Shown here in pieces: positions 34,178 through 42,782 of a stretch of DNA of 54,404 nt. The notes under the pieces are model-generated. The model saw only the letters and a program-made list of their open reading frames with translations. It was not told the DNA's origin and ran no database searches. Numbering within the stretch: the stretch's first letter is position 1; every line of letters starts with the position of its first letter. Source of the DNA: SVFI01 sp964519385 (lineage in GTDB: Bacteria; Bacillota; Clostridia; Lachnospirales; Lachnospiraceae). The stretch spans positions 1 to 54,404 of the forward strand of contig CAZFLR010000011.1 of the NCBI GenBank assembly GCA_964519385.1, given 5' to 3'. The position numbers and the translations under genes are program-made.

Positions 34178-35497
34178 CTATTTCTTTTTCTTATCCGGTA
34201 TCAGATAAATGAAAACAAGCGAGCTTACCAAAAGGATGTACGGATAAAATAAATTCGGCATAATCCGGAACGCCGACACGCTTGCGCCAAGCTCTGTTGC
34301 TGCAGATACGGCAACCAGCATCTGTGCTCCGTAAGGAATCACGCCCTGAAATACGCATGAGAACGTATCAAGGATGGATGCTGACTTTCTGGCCGAAACA
34401 CCGTATTCCTTCGCGATTTCCTTTGCTATCGGATTTGCCATGACGATGGCAACCGTATTATTTGCCGTTGCAATGTCCATCGCACCAACCAGAAGTCCCA
34501 TGCCGAGCTGTCCGCCTTTTTTCCCTTTAAATGTACGCCGTATAAGAGAAAGCAGTGCTTCAAATCCGCCGTATTCCTGAATCAGGGCACATATAGCAGA
34601 AACCAGAATCGCCACCATCGCTGTTTCAAACATTCCGGATGCACCGGAGCCCATGTCCGAAAGAATGGCCGCAGCCTCAACTCCTCCGGTAAAAATCCGG
34701 ATGACAATGCCTGTCAATATACCGATTAAAAGAACGACAAACACATTCATCCCGACGATACCGCCGACCAGCACCAGAATATACGGAAGAATCTGAATCA
34801 GATTATAATCCGGCAGAGTTGCCGTTCCTACATCATTTCCGATTGATTTAAATACAATGATTACCATTGTTACAAGTGCTGCAGGCAATGCAATCGCAAA
34901 ATTCTCTTTAAATTTATCCTGCATATGACATCCCTGCCCGTTACACGCTGCGATGGTTGTATCGGAGATAAAAGACAAATTGTCACCGAACATGGCTCCA
35001 CCGACCACCGTTCCGACACAAAATGCCGGCTCAAACCCCGTACTCCCCGCAATCGCCACTGCAATCGGTGTGATGAGTGTAATCGTGCCGACACTTGTTC
35101 CCATCGCAAGTGACACGAAGGCACTCACGACAAAAAGCACAAGCACCGAGAACTGCGACGGTATCACGGACAGAAGGCAGTAAGCCACGCTCTCTGCACT
35201 GCTCCTTCCGACCACTCCAACGAAAATACCTGCTGTCAGGAAAATCAAAATCATCGTAATAATATTCTTATCGCCGGCTCCCTTCGCCATAATCTCCAGT
35301 TTATCGTCAAACTTCAAATCCGGATTCTGCAGACACGCCACGAGCAGCGCGACAAGGAAAATAACCACAATCGGAATATTGTAAAATCCCATTTCTATTC
35401 GGAGCACATATTCAAATATGATACCCAGCCCCAGATACAGCACAATAAATACGCCAATCGGTAACAGTGCTTTATAATTCTCTTTTTTCATTTTCAT
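34178..35497 (-). CDS. nhaC: NhaC-family Na+/H+ antiporter
   Basis: A 439-residue membrane protein with about 12 helices. Recognisable pieces are FDDKLEIMAKGAGDKNIITM (about 62-81), AMGTSVGTITLITPIA and GGAMFGDNLSFISDTTIAA (about 165-183). The latter two contain the polar residues typical of the IT-superfamily transport site. It probably exchanges sodium (or an amine or organic acid coupled to sodium) for protons. It sits 20 bases after the chemoreceptor gene on the same strand and may share its transcript. Confidence 0.88.
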   Translation of the reverse strand: MKMKKENYKALLPIGVFIVLYLGLGIIFEYVLRIEMGFYNIPIVVIFLVALLVACLQNPDLKFDDKLEIMAKGAGDKNIITMILIFLTAGIFVGVVGRSSAESVAYCLLSVIPSQFSVLVLFVVSAFVSLAMGTSVGTITLITPIAVAIAGSTGFEPAFCVGTVVGGAMFGDNLSFISDTTIAACNGQGCHMQDKFKENFAIALPAALVTMVIIVFKSIGNDVGTATLPDYNLIQILPYILVLVGGIVGMNVFVVLLIGILTGIVIRIFTGGVEAAAILSDMGSGASGMFETAMVAILVSAICALIQEYGGFEALLSLIRRTFKGKKGGQLGMGLLVGAMDIATANNTVAIVMANPIAKEIAKEYGVSARKSASILDTFSCVFQGVIPYGAQMLVAVSAATELGASVSAFRIMPNLFYPYILLVSSLVFIYLIPDKKKK

Positions 35498-35517
35498 ACT
35501 GCCTTTATTATAATTTT

Positions 35518-37506
35518 TTATACCTTAAACTGATTCATCTTATCCATCAGCTCGAGTGATTCCTTCTTCAGTTCCTGCGCACTCTCTGCAACAATCGTGC
35601 TGTTTACGGAAACTGTCTGTGTATTCTCACTCATATCGTTTGCCGAAGATAAAATACGGCTCGCTGCTGTCTGCTGGCTCGTCGTAATCTGATCCAGACG
35701 GCCGGCTACATCATCCACCTGACTTACAAGCTCAATCATCTCGTCCACGCGACGGCTTGTCGCTTCCACCTTGCCATAGAGCTGTTCAAAGGTTTCTCTT
35801 GCAGCCGTAACCGTAGTCACGCTCTTTTCCACCTCGGAAACACTGGCATCCATGTCCACAACCGCTTTCTCCACACTTTGGCGGATATCCGTTGTAAGCT
35901 TTGCAATATCATCTGCCGCCGTGCTGCTGTTTGCCGCCAGCTTGCCAATCTGCTCCGCAACCACCGAAAATCCTCTTCCGGCTTCTCCGGCTCTCGCCGC
36001 CTCAATCGAAGCATTTAAGGAGAGCAGATTCGTCTCCTCTGCTATATCCATAATTATGTTAACCATTTCACCAATCTGCTCCATCGCAGCACCAACCTTG
36101 GCAATCTGCTCTGCAAGCTGATTCATGGAAGAATGAATATTTTCCATACCTTCATTGATATGTCCCATATCCTCCTTACCGCTCTGTGACATCATAACGC
36201 TCTCCTGCATGAGCTCTCTCGCCTGATTTCCGTCCGTATGTGTCCGGCGAATCAGTTCCGAAAGGTCATCCATCTGTGCTGCTACCTGTTCTGCCTCTCC
36301 GGTAAGCTCCTGCACCAGCGTTCTGAGGGCTTCCATGGAAGCTTCCTGATTCTTTGAGGAAACCATCAGGGAATCAGAAACCTGCTCATTATTTACCGAC
36401 TGTTTATTCAGCCATTCAGCCGTAGCAGTGATATCTGTTATGGTGTTTTGCATCTGCGAAATAAACATCTGCATATTTTTGCTCATGACAGCAATCTCGT
36501 CACTGCCGGAAGCCTCTATATTCTGTGAAAAATCGCCCTCTGCAATCCGGTCAATTACAGTTGTCATCTTCTGTACCGGTCTTACCACCTTGCCCGTCAC
36601 GCGGAGAATTCCGAAAAGGAGCACAACGGTTGCAGTCAGTGCGATAATCACCATGTACAGCTCCATCCAGTGCAAATCAGATAACATTTCCCGCTCCGTC
36701 GTATAAGTGACAAGATACCAGTCGGTATTCTTCACGGGATTGAGTGTCACATAATATTTGCCGTCATCACCCTTTAAGGAAAGCATCCCTTCCTGACCGC
36801 CGGAAATTGCCCCGGCAACCTCTGCATACAGCTTGTCATATCCATCTGTGTCAAGTGTCGTTGCAAGCATTTCTGTATTCGGATGTGCAATAATCGTCTG
36901 TGATGTTCCCGTTACAAGGAAGGCACCGAGCTTATTCTGCGATGCAATGTCATTCACCAGTCCTGCCACATAGTCAAGATAGACATCGGTTGCAAGAACA
37001 CGAACCGCCTTCGGATAATCCATCCTCACGGAAGCACTCACACACACATCTCCCGTCATGGAATCATAGTACGGCTCACCGAATGCCAGTTCTTCATTAT
37101 CCTTACCGTCCACATACCAGTCACGTTCCACAAGCACCCAGTCATCTCCCGGAACCCAGCCGGAGCCGTCCAGATAAACCCCACTGTCATCTCCCATATA
37201 TAAGCCTACCGGATATGCCTCGTTCTTTTCCAGAGATGTCTCCATGTATGCCAAAATCTCGGCATCATCGGCAAATCCGCCCTCTTCAATGCTGTCCTTA
37301 TAGACCTGAAGTTCACTGAAAATCTGTCCCGTCCATTCATCAATCTTTCCGCTGAATGTCTGTGACTGTGCCTGCATCTGCTCCACGGATATCTTAAGAA
37401 CCATGTTTCTCGCAAGCACAAAGAACGCAATGACAATCACCACGACAATCGGAACAACAATCATAATCAGCTTGGTCCGTATACTATTTCCCTTTTTCTT
37501 CTGCAT
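35518..37506 (-). CDS. methyl-accepting chemotaxis protein with dCache sensor
   Basis: A 662-residue chemoreceptor: helix 1 (about 11-35), extracellular double-Cache-like sensor (about 40-275, with WVPGDDWVLVERDWYVDG and YYDSMTGDVCVSASVRM), helix 2 (about 280-302), HAMP (about 303-355) and a long coiled-coil signalling domain. Its tip around 490-520 reads EETNLLSLNASIEAARAGEA. It signals through CheW/CheA to motility. No che or flagellar gene is near. The ATG at 37506 has AAGGTGGG upstream. The ligand, perhaps an amino or organic acid, is not evident. Confidence 0.93.
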   Translation of the reverse strand: MQKKKGNSIRTKLIMIVVPIVVVIVIAFFVLARNMVLKISVEQMQAQSQTFSGKIDEWTGQIFSELQVYKDSIEEGGFADDAEILAYMETSLEKNEAYPVGLYMGDDSGVYLDGSGWVPGDDWVLVERDWYVDGKDNEELAFGEPYYDSMTGDVCVSASVRMDYPKAVRVLATDVYLDYVAGLVNDIASQNKLGAFLVTGTSQTIIAHPNTEMLATTLDTDGYDKLYAEVAGAISGGQEGMLSLKGDDGKYYVTLNPVKNTDWYLVTYTTEREMLSDLHWMELYMVIIALTATVVLLFGILRVTGKVVRPVQKMTTVIDRIAEGDFSQNIEASGSDEIAVMSKNMQMFISQMQNTITDITATAEWLNKQSVNNEQVSDSLMVSSKNQEASMEALRTLVQELTGEAEQVAAQMDDLSELIRRTHTDGNQARELMQESVMMSQSGKEDMGHINEGMENIHSSMNQLAEQIAKVGAAMEQIGEMVNIIMDIAEETNLLSLNASIEAARAGEAGRGFSVVAEQIGKLAANSSTAADDIAKLTTDIRQSVEKAVVDMDASVSEVEKSVTTVTAARETFEQLYGKVEATSRRVDEMIELVSQVDDVAGRLDQITTSQQTAASRILSSANDMSENTQTVSVNSTIVAESAQELKKESLELMDKMNQFKV

Positions 37507-37578
37507 TTTTGTCCCACCTTTTACTAAATTATACGAAACCGTACTCTTCACACGGCTGCATTCCAATTCAGCCCCGCC

Positions 37579-38520
37579 TTACGGCTTCTGAATCAGTTGT
37601 TTATACGCATCAAGCTCTTCCTGACGGAAACAGCAAAAATATACATTCAGAACAACGTCCGGATGCATTTCAAACCAGCGCACCACGGCTGCAAGAGAAA
37701 TCTTCGCCGCCTCCTCCAGCGGATAACCGTAAACGCCTGTGGAAATTCCCGGGAAAGCCACACTCATGCATTGATTCTTCCACGCAAGTTCAAGCGAATT
37801 CATGTAGCAGGCTGCAAGAAGATTCGCATCCTTTTCGTCTCCCGAATATTTCGGACCGACAGCATGAATGATATAGTCTGCATTCTTTATCTCATACGCG
37901 CCCGTCGCCTTCGCTCCTCCTGTCGGGCATCCGCCAAGCTGCCTGCACGCCTCCAAAAGCATAGGACCTGCAGCCTTGTGAATCGCTCCGTCAATGCCGC
38001 CGCCTCCGAGCAGCGATTCATTTGCAGCGTTCACAATCGCATCCGCATACACATAAAGAACGCTTCCGCTTATGAAGCTGATACTCGATTTTGACTCATG
38101 TTTTTGCAGCGCATCCAGTGTCTCTCTGTTCAGTACAAGCTTTTTATCCCACGGATTCACAACAAAGCCCAAACATCCCGGTCTGTGTTCAAGCACTGTC
38201 AGCATCTCACGGAATGTACAATTAACAACAACCGTCTCCTCGCCCTTATCCACTTCTTCCGGGCTTGTAAAAAGAGGTATGAAGTATTTTCCTCTCAGCT
38301 TGGGATTCGTGGATTCCAGTTCCTTAAACTTCAAATCCTTCACTGCCACGGAAATCTCCTCCGCAGACTCAGGTGTATGTACCGGAATAATAAACTGCAT
38401 GTCGTTCTCCAGTCCCTCCTTCAGTACATTAAAGACCGGAGTTATCGAACCGCTGTCTTTTGCAAAATACCAGTTCTCAAGCGCGCGCCCGAGCTCCTTC
38501 ATATAATTAATCTGACTCAT
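37579..38520 (-). CDS. SseB-N domain fused to macro domain (ADP-ribose hydrolase-like)
   Basis: Residues 8-140 match the SseB N-terminal domain (YFIPLFTSPEEVDK, GFVVNPWDKKLVLNRE). Residues 145-305 are a macro domain that binds ADP-ribose, with ADAIVNAANESLLGGGGIDGAIH (159-181), GGAKATGAYEI, IHAVGPKY and AFPGISTGVYGYP. The catalytic-type Asn in NAAN and the glycine loops are present, so it probably removes ADP-ribose from proteins or O-acetyl-ADP-ribose. No ADP-ribosyltransferase is visible nearby. The fusion recurs in Lachnospiraceae; its purpose is not established. Confidence 0.88.
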   Translation of the reverse strand: MSQINYMKELGRALENWYFAKDSGSITPVFNVLKEGLENDMQFIIPVHTPESAEEISVAVKDLKFKELESTNPKLRGKYFIPLFTSPEEVDKGEETVVVNCTFREMLTVLEHRPGCLGFVVNPWDKKLVLNRETLDALQKHESKSSISFISGSVLYVYADAIVNAANESLLGGGGIDGAIHKAAGPMLLEACRQLGGCPTGGAKATGAYEIKNADYIIHAVGPKYSGDEKDANLLAACYMNSLELAWKNQCMSVAFPGISTGVYGYPLEEAAKISLAAVVRWFEMHPDVVLNVYFCCFRQEELDAYKQLIQKP

Positions 38521-38546
38521 ATTTTTCCTCCGCTATAAATATTTTT

Positions 38547-38581
38547 AAACCTGCAGATGCATCCCATTCATCCGCAGGTTT
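38547..38581. terminator. hairpin between the B6 operon and macro gene
   Basis: Arms AACCTGCAGATG and CATCCGCAGGTT (one G-T pair) with a 9-base loop lie downstream of the ECF S-component gene on the minus strand. A/T-rich flanks are present but there is no clean T-run, so it is a moderate terminator candidate. Confidence 0.5.
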
Positions 38582-38703
38582 ATCTCTCCGTTTCAAAAAT
38601 CGGCCTCTATATCAACAATACACTAATTCCGTGCATTCTGTAAAGTCAAATCGGCTATAACCTTCTTATTTTTTTGTGCAAATCCGACCGCTTTTCCGCA
38701 GGT

Positions 38704-39228
38704 CTACAGAAATCTTTTTTTCATTCCCGCACGGTCCAGTGCCAGTCCGAACACTATAAAGACCACGGCACTTCCAAGTGACTGGACGATTGTCTGCACC
38801 ATTGTCACGGCAAAAACCGCGCCCTTTTCAAACAGGACGTATTCCGCCATGTAATAACCGACTCCGGAAATCAGATATGCACCTGCCGTCGCTGCTACAT
38901 TTCTCCTATTGATAAAATGCGTTCCCCTGCAGGTAAAGAGCGACGCTACCAGCATTTTAATTATAACGGTCGCCGGTGTCCACGCCGGAGCTGTCAGGAG
39001 GTCGGCAAGTCCGCCTCCGATTCCGGCCGCTGCCAGAGCGTATGGTGCCGGAAGCATGGCTGCAGCCAGATAAATAAACGCGTCCCCCAAATGCAGATAA
39101 CCGCCGTTTGCTCCAATCGGAACATGGCATATATAAGCTGTCATCAGAGTAATCAGCGCGGCAAAAACACCTGTCATCGACATATATTTTATTTTCCGGT
39201 CATAATAATTTTGATAAATATTTTTCAT
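38704..39228 (-). CDS. ECF transporter S-component, probably for a B6-type vitamin
   Basis: A 174-residue membrane protein with about five or six helices; LHLGDAFIYLAAAMLPAPYA is the family signature of vitamin-binding S-components, followed by GIGGGLADLLTAP. The ATG at 39228 has GGAG seven bases upstream and lies inside the end of pdxK (29-base overlap), so the two are translated together. From that link I infer uptake of pyridoxal/pyridoxine or the related hydroxymethylpyrimidine. The shared EcfA/T energising module must be encoded elsewhere. Confidence 0.85.
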   Translation of the reverse strand: MKNIYQNYYDRKIKYMSMTGVFAALITLMTAYICHVPIGANGGYLHLGDAFIYLAAAMLPAPYALAAAGIGGGLADLLTAPAWTPATVIIKMLVASLFTCRGTHFINRRNVAATAGAYLISGVGYYMAEYVLFEKGAVFAVTMVQTIVQSLGSAVVFIVFGLALDRAGMKKRFL

Positions 39229-40051
39229 AATACACTCCATGCACTGAAGGAATTCCGTCTGCCGACGCTTCCCCAATCGCTTCCCGTAAAAAATCCGTCG
39301 CCTTTTCCATTGCCTCAAAAACACTACCCCCCTTGACGAGCGAACCACTGATGACCGAGGCAAACAAATCCCCGGTTCCAGAAAAACGCACGCCCGTGTA
39401 AGGATTTTCAACATAACGGCTTTCCCTGCCGGAAATTGCCAGATTCCCTATGTATTCTCTTCCGTCATGCTCACGTATAATCCCTGTTACAATCAGCGAC
39501 TGCGGCTTTTCGCTATTTTCAAGCAGCCCCGCACATACCCCTTCCACTCTCTTCACATAACCGCTTTCCCCTCGGTGAGCTGTCAGTTCCCGGTAATCTG
39601 CATCCGCCAGCATACAGAGCTCCGTCAGATTCGGTGTCACGGCATCTGCACGCTTTACAAGCTCCTTCATCCCCTTAATCATCCCGGAGCTGCACATCGC
39701 ATACGGTTTTCCCTGGGTTCCGAGTACCGGATCTGCCAGATAAATGTTGTCTTCCGTCTGAAATTCATCCAGAAAATGGAGAACCTTTGCAATCTGCTCC
39801 GCTCCCTGCAGATAACCGGAATATATTCCGTCAAACGTCACTCCCATCTTCTTCCACTGTGCGGTAAAATTATCCATCCTGTCCGTATAATCATCACAAA
39901 TATATTCATCAAATTCCGTCTGGGCTGTCAAAATCGCTGTCGGAAGCGGACATCCCTGTATTCCCATGACAGAAATAACGGGAAGTGCTGCCGTGAGCGA
40001 ACACTTCCCGAATCCGGACAAATCATTAATCAATGCCATCCTTTTCATCAT
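39200..40051 (-). CDS. pdxK: pyridoxal/pyridoxamine kinase
   Basis: A ribokinase-fold kinase that phosphorylates vitamin B6 forms. Residues 1-45 read NDLSGFGKCSLTAALPVISVMG-like with PLPTAILTAQTEFD; ADPVLGTQGK (106-115) is the phosphate-side strand; FSGTGDLFASV has the anion hole and catalytic base (D228). At 283 residues it has normal length. Two adjacent ATGs follow AGGAG; the second has the better spacing. It could also phosphorylate hydroxymethylpyrimidine, as some Gram-positive enzymes do. Confidence 0.92.
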   Translation of the reverse strand: MMKRMALINDLSGFGKCSLTAALPVISVMGIQGCPLPTAILTAQTEFDEYICDDYTDRMDNFTAQWKKMGVTFDGIYSGYLQGAEQIAKVLHFLDEFQTEDNIYLADPVLGTQGKPYAMCSSGMIKGMKELVKRADAVTPNLTELCMLADADYRELTAHRGESGYVKRVEGVCAGLLENSEKPQSLIVTGIIREHDGREYIGNLAISGRESRYVENPYTGVRFSGTGDLFASVISGSLVKGGSVFEAMEKATDFLREAIGEASADGIPSVHGVYYEKYLSKLL

Positions 40052-40074
40052 TTCACTCCTGACTCCTTCAACTG

Positions 40075-40155
40075 AAATCGATTGTAAAACGATTTTGGTT
40101 GTATAAAAATATCCAGTTTTTATTTTTATAATATAACCAGATGACTTTCTGTCAA
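40075..40155 (-). promoter_or_regulatory. promoter and operator-like repeat of pdxK
   Basis: Minus-strand TTGACA (40150-40155) and TATTAT (40128-40133), 16 bases apart, form a consensus-like promoter. Downstream in the leader, AAATCG and CGATTT (40075-40080 and 40090-40095) make a perfect inverted repeat with nine-base spacing, a possible regulator site. Confidence 0.5.
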
Positions 40156-40176
40156 AACTGTTTTCCTGTCATATAT

Positions 40177-41043
40177 TTATTCTTCCGGTGTATATACCGG
40201 ATAATCTGTCGCGCCATCCACATTGGTTGCCCATGCAACAGGTTCATACTCCGTGTCAAAATACAAGTCGCCGTTTTCACATGCGAGCAGCTCAAACGCA
40301 TAGCCGCCCATCGTCGGCCAGAACGCCTCATAGAAGGTTGCCCCGGTTCCGTCCTCAAGCACGACCGGCGCAGAGAAAAGAACGCCTTCCTCCACAACCG
40401 TTTTAAAGCACTCATCATACTCTGCTCCCAGAAGCTCTTTTAATGCTTCCTGCTGCTGAGCAGTAAAATTATCCTCTAAGACAGTGGCATTGGTATAAAC
40501 AGGCTCTCCCTGTATATAGAGACCGTCTGCGAAAACATGCATCCCAAGTCCCAGTTCGGAAGATGCTGCAGATGCAGAAACAATCAAACCTTCCTCCGTT
40601 TTTTCAAACTTCATATATTGTTGTGACACAGTCTCCTCTGCCGATTCATCCGGCATATAATCCGGTGTGTATTCCCAGATTGCCACATTCGGTGCAGTAA
40701 AGGACGCTTTTCCCTCCAAATATCCGGAATGAGAGTAATAATAAAAATCACCATAAAACGTAAAACCTTCTTCATTCTGGTCCGTAATCTCAATCTGCGC
40801 CGCACAGCCCGATACCTCTTCCGTGCGATTCCATACACCCTCAAAAGCTTCTGCATTTTCTACCGCCTGTTCCTGCTGTTCCACAGGTTCCGATGCGTTC
40901 TGTGCTTCTTTTTCCGGTTCCGATGTGACCTGTACTTCCTGCTGTATTTCTTTGCTCGTCTCCGGTCTCTCTGACGCGCCTGTACAGGCAGACACCGTCA
41001 GTACCCATAATATCCCGAGTAACAGATACACTATTTTCTTCAT
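40177..41043 (-). CDS. putative lipoprotein, unknown function
   Basis: A 288-residue secreted lipoprotein: hydrophobic signal (about 3-17), lipobox VSAC with Cys 20, then a Glu/Gln-rich spacer (about 25-60) and a beta-rich domain. It has EGVWNRTEEVSGCAAQIEI (about 70-88), resembling lipocalin-like or DUF4822-like folds that recur in Clostridia, but I cannot name the family. AAGGAG lies 6 bases before the ATG at 41043. No operon partner is obvious. Confidence 0.7.
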   Translation of the reverse strand: MKKIVYLLLGILWVLTVSACTGASERPETSKEIQQEVQVTSEPEKEAQNASEPVEQQEQAVENAEAFEGVWNRTEEVSGCAAQIEITDQNEEGFTFYGDFYYYSHSGYLEGKASFTAPNVAIWEYTPDYMPDESAEETVSQQYMKFEKTEEGLIVSASAASSELGLGMHVFADGLYIQGEPVYTNATVLEDNFTAQQQEALKELLGAEYDECFKTVVEEGVLFSAPVVLEDGTGATFYEAFWPTMGGYAFELLACENGDLYFDTEYEPVAWATNVDGATDYPVYTPEE

Positions 41044-41068
41044 ATGAATCTCCTTCATTCCGCCGTCT

Positions 41069-41451
41069 CTACTTTTTCTTAACCACTCTCACTGTCACTG
41101 TTGCCTTCACACCGTTCTCTGCGATGACATAGATTTTCGCCGTTCCCGGTGCAACTGCCTTTATTTTTCCTCTGCCATTTACGGTAGCAACCGATGTGTC
41201 CGCAGAGTAATAGCGAAGCTTTGACACATGGTATTGTAAAACGGACTTCCCGTATAATTATAATCCTTTGTCGGACCCGTTCCTGTAATGGTCAGGGTTC
41301 CGTTGTCCAGTGTGTATGTCACACTGCTCTCACTTCCGTTAGGGCCTAAATTCCCGCTCGCAGGCAAAGCCGCACGGGTCTCGAAGCTCATTCCAAAAGT
41401 CAAAAAACTAAACAGTAACAGTGAGCATATGATTCGTAGTGATTTTTTCAT
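41069..41451 (-). pseudogene. decayed secreted repeat protein (leucine-rich start, Big_2 end)
   Basis: The first part encodes a signal peptide (about 1-28, ending TRAALP) and the opening of a BspA-like leucine-rich repeat domain (VTYTLDNGTLTITGTG). That frame stops at 41179. In another frame from about 41220 the sequence encodes the end of a bacterial Ig-like (Big_2) domain, RYYSADTSVATVNGRGKIKA through VVKKK, ending with TAG at 41069. So an internal deletion has removed the middle of a larger surface protein and shifted the frame. Joining point: near 41220-41230. Confidence 0.72.
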
Positions 41452-41536
41452 AATATACATCCATCCCTTCGCTTAACATCATCTACTACTATTATATATC
41501 CTCCGGCGTTTTCTATAAATGTCCATTCAGGCAAAA

Positions 41537-41571
41537 AAAAGTGCAATTTTTTTACCAAAAACCGCACTTTT
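41537..41571 (-). terminator. terminator of the luxR-type gene
   Basis: AAAAGTGC and GCACTTTT flank an A/T-rich loop that itself can pair. On the minus strand a run of eight T follows. It lies 32 bases after the regulator stop. Confidence 0.75.
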
Positions 41572-41603
41572 CCGCATTTCTTCGGTTCGCCAGGCGAACA
41601 CGG

Positions 41604-42746
41604 CTACTGCAGCATGAATTGTTCAATTCCGCTCCGGCTGTGTACGCTCAGCTTTTCATAGATTACCGTAATATAATGTTTTACCGTCCGTTCTGACATT
41701 CCCATGTGGCGTGCAATTTCCTTTATCGTCCAGTTGCGGCTGTAAAGCATTGCCACTGCGAACTCGGTTGTAGATAAGTTGTCTGCCACTTCTTTATTTA
41801 CAATCATTCTTTGTATTTTTCTCCAGCCGAAGCTGAATCGGTAAACAATATCAATGATTTCGTCAAAGACCTGTGGCTCTGTTTCTTTCAGATAAACCTC
41901 AAGCATTCCCTGCAAAAGTCCATGATGTTCACCAAAGGCCTCAATCAGATGATCCTGTTTCGCATAGGACCATGCCTTTGCCAGACGTTCCTTCGCCTCA
42001 TCAATACGCATCATATTCATCAATGCCATTGTTGCGACATTATGTACATAGATTGCAGGAATCGGATAAATATCATCACTCATGGCAAGTGTCATATCTG
42101 CGATTGCAAGACTGCGTTCATAGTTCTTTTCCAAATATGTTTCATGTGCCCACACATAGCCAGCAAACATCTTTAATCCTCCGGGCAGATACTTCATATA
42201 CTCACCTAGATCCGGCAAGTCCGTAAAAGGTATATGCAGAAGTACAGTTGCTGCTTTTGACATGAGAACAGCCAGCGCACGGCTTTGCGGAGATAAATTT
42301 GCCTGCAAATCGCTGTTCAGCTCTGTTCTTACAATCTCCAGCGCGAATTGCGTATGCGCAATATGATCACAGGTCAGATTCGCAAATGCATAAATCAATG
42401 CTGCCGAGTATCTGAGGGCATCATTCTTACTGTAAAGATAGGACTCCACAACCCTTACCGCCTTCTCCGCCTGTCCGCTGAAATAATAGTATTCTCCCAA
42501 TGCAATCCGACGTTCATGCTCATTTGAAATGTGCTTTATATATTCCTGACACTCTCCCAGCGGAAACACGCTGTTCAACAAGGGCATCGGTATATATTGC
42601 TTCAGGCTGTCTGATGTTACCGGTATCTTCCAGTCACGTCCCGTCTTGACCGCTCCCGGAATCTTTCCTGCTGCTGCTCTTTTCTGAATCGTCCGGACAG
42701 TAACTCCCATCCTTTCTGCCATCTGTTCGGTTGTTTCATATTTCAT
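41604..42746 (-). CDS. LuxR-type regulator with additional N-terminal HTH
   Basis: A 380-residue regulator with two DNA-binding ends. At the N-terminus TTEQMAERMGVTVRTIQKRA is an excisionase/MerR-like helix-turn-helix (about 5-50). The C-terminus NWTIKEIARHMGMSERTVKH with YEKLSVHSRSGIEQF is a typical LuxR/GerE domain (about 322-377). Between them lies an all-helical TPR-like region (about 75-310), as in MalT-like regulators but without the ATPase. It follows the aldo/keto reductase gene by 36 bases, so it is probably co-transcribed with it. The signal sensed is unknown. ATG at 42746 chosen over a GTG two codons upstream. Confidence 0.85.
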   Translation of the reverse strand: MKYETTEQMAERMGVTVRTIQKRAAAGKIPGAVKTGRDWKIPVTSDSLKQYIPMPLLNSVFPLGECQEYIKHISNEHERRIALGEYYYFSGQAEKAVRVVESYLYSKNDALRYSAALIYAFANLTCDHIAHTQFALEIVRTELNSDLQANLSPQSRALAVLMSKAATVLLHIPFTDLPDLGEYMKYLPGGLKMFAGYVWAHETYLEKNYERSLAIADMTLAMSDDIYPIPAIYVHNVATMALMNMMRIDEAKERLAKAWSYAKQDHLIEAFGEHHGLLQGMLEVYLKETEPQVFDEIIDIVYRFSFGWRKIQRMIVNKEVADNLSTTEFAVAMLYSRNWTIKEIARHMGMSERTVKHYITVIYEKLSVHSRSGIEQFMLQ

Positions 42747-42782
42747 AGACACACACCTCTTTTATGCTTCTCTCCGCTTCTT

